Shown here: piece by piece, positions 63,938 to 64,000 of the stretch | How positions within the stretch are numbered: the first letter of the stretch is position 1 | How the letters are laid out: each line of letters begins with the position of its first letter | From: Synechococcus sp. HJ21-Hayes | Lineage (GTDB): Bacteria; Cyanobacteriota; Cyanobacteriia; PCC-6307; Cyanobiaceae | Direction: 5' to 3' | DNA: 64,000 nt | NCBI RefSeq assembly: GCF_024345835.1 | Contig: NZ_JAGQBW010000004.1 | Location: 107,024 to 171,023 of the forward strand | Program-made: the position numbers and the translations under genes | The notes under the pieces: generated by a model | What the model was told of the DNA's origin: nothing | The model's input: only the letters and a program-made list of their open reading frames with translations | Databases searched by the model: none

Positions 63938-64000
63938 TTTTTCTGTGCGGGCTCCTTCTGGTAGACGTTGTCCCCATGCTCAGCGACCTTGGGCTGGTTT
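63884..64000. mobile_element. Possible left edge of an insertion element
   Basis: At about 63884 the lectin reading stops making sense and the AT-rich composition changes abruptly to GC-richer sequence that runs to the window end. The minus strand stays open from the window edge across the junction (QPKVAEHGDNVYQKE... SRERIKTRLSRDS), ending in the lectin part, as a gene cut or joined there would. No transposase motif or inverted repeat can be confirmed in 117 bases. Confidence 0.35.

Overview
The window is a GC-rich chromosomal segment from a unicellular cyanobacterium of the Synechococcus/Cyanobium (picocyanobacterial) type. The evidence is a psbZ photosystem II gene, a cyanobacterial group 2 sigma factor, an RpaB-like response regulator, an egtB-egtD ergothioneine cluster with two small partner proteins, a lysC with four ACT domains, and the gene order dnaN / PRC-barrel protein / purL / purF, which is the conserved neighbourhood of the picocyanobacterial replication origin. 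Genes are tightly packed, and many neighbours share ATGA, GTGA or TGATG start/stop overlaps.

Layout. 1-5.7 kb: a partial M20 amidohydrolase, a TPR protein, ruvB, smpB, a degenerate protein kinase and a cysteine synthase. 5.8-8.8 kb: the ergothioneine block. 8.9-11.5 kb: a YdcF-like protein, a small protein and lysS. 11.6-16.2 kb: a response regulator, an orphan ABC solute-binding lipoprotein and mreDCB (order along the + strand). 16.4-19.6 kb: ssb, a DedA protein, ahcY and tsaE. 19.6-21.8 kb: an in-frame MutY-NUDIX-PfkB fusion. 21.8-22.0 kb: a broken HEPN gene. 22.2-29.4 kb: a sigma factor, mgtE, a glutathione peroxidase, gyrB, miaA and infC. 29.4-35.2 kb: a dienelactone hydrolase, a GntR regulator, tRNA-Gly, cysE and secA. 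35.3-38.8 kb: the dTDP-rhamnose operon rfbACDB. 38.8-46.9 kb: a GNAT protein, ribH, psbZ, mutS, cobH, holA and lysC. 46.9-52.8 kb: purF, purL, the PRC-barrel protein and dnaN. 52.8-53.25 kb: a likely oriC. 53.25-62.5 kb: thrC, a DUF1400 protein, an ABC1 kinase, recN, a membrane protein and uvrA. From 62.5 kb to the end the composition changes: a G-rich gene-free stretch, an 8-bp tandem repeat, an AT-rich frameshifted C-type-lectin gene, and a sharp junction that may be the edge of a mobile element.

Most genes are housekeeping: replication and repair (dnaN, holA, gyrB, ssb, ruvB, recN, uvrA, mutS, mutY), purine and amino-acid synthesis, cell shape, secretion and sulfur/thiol metabolism. The less ordinary observations are a 17-bp palindrome (CTGTAC-N5-GTACAG) found four times, including upstream of the GntR gene and mutS and near recN; the MutY-PfkB fusion; the degenerate kinase; the HEPN remnant; the oriC; and the island-like right end. 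I did not find a clearly new multi-gene defence or metabolic system. The palindrome set is the best lead for something undescribed.
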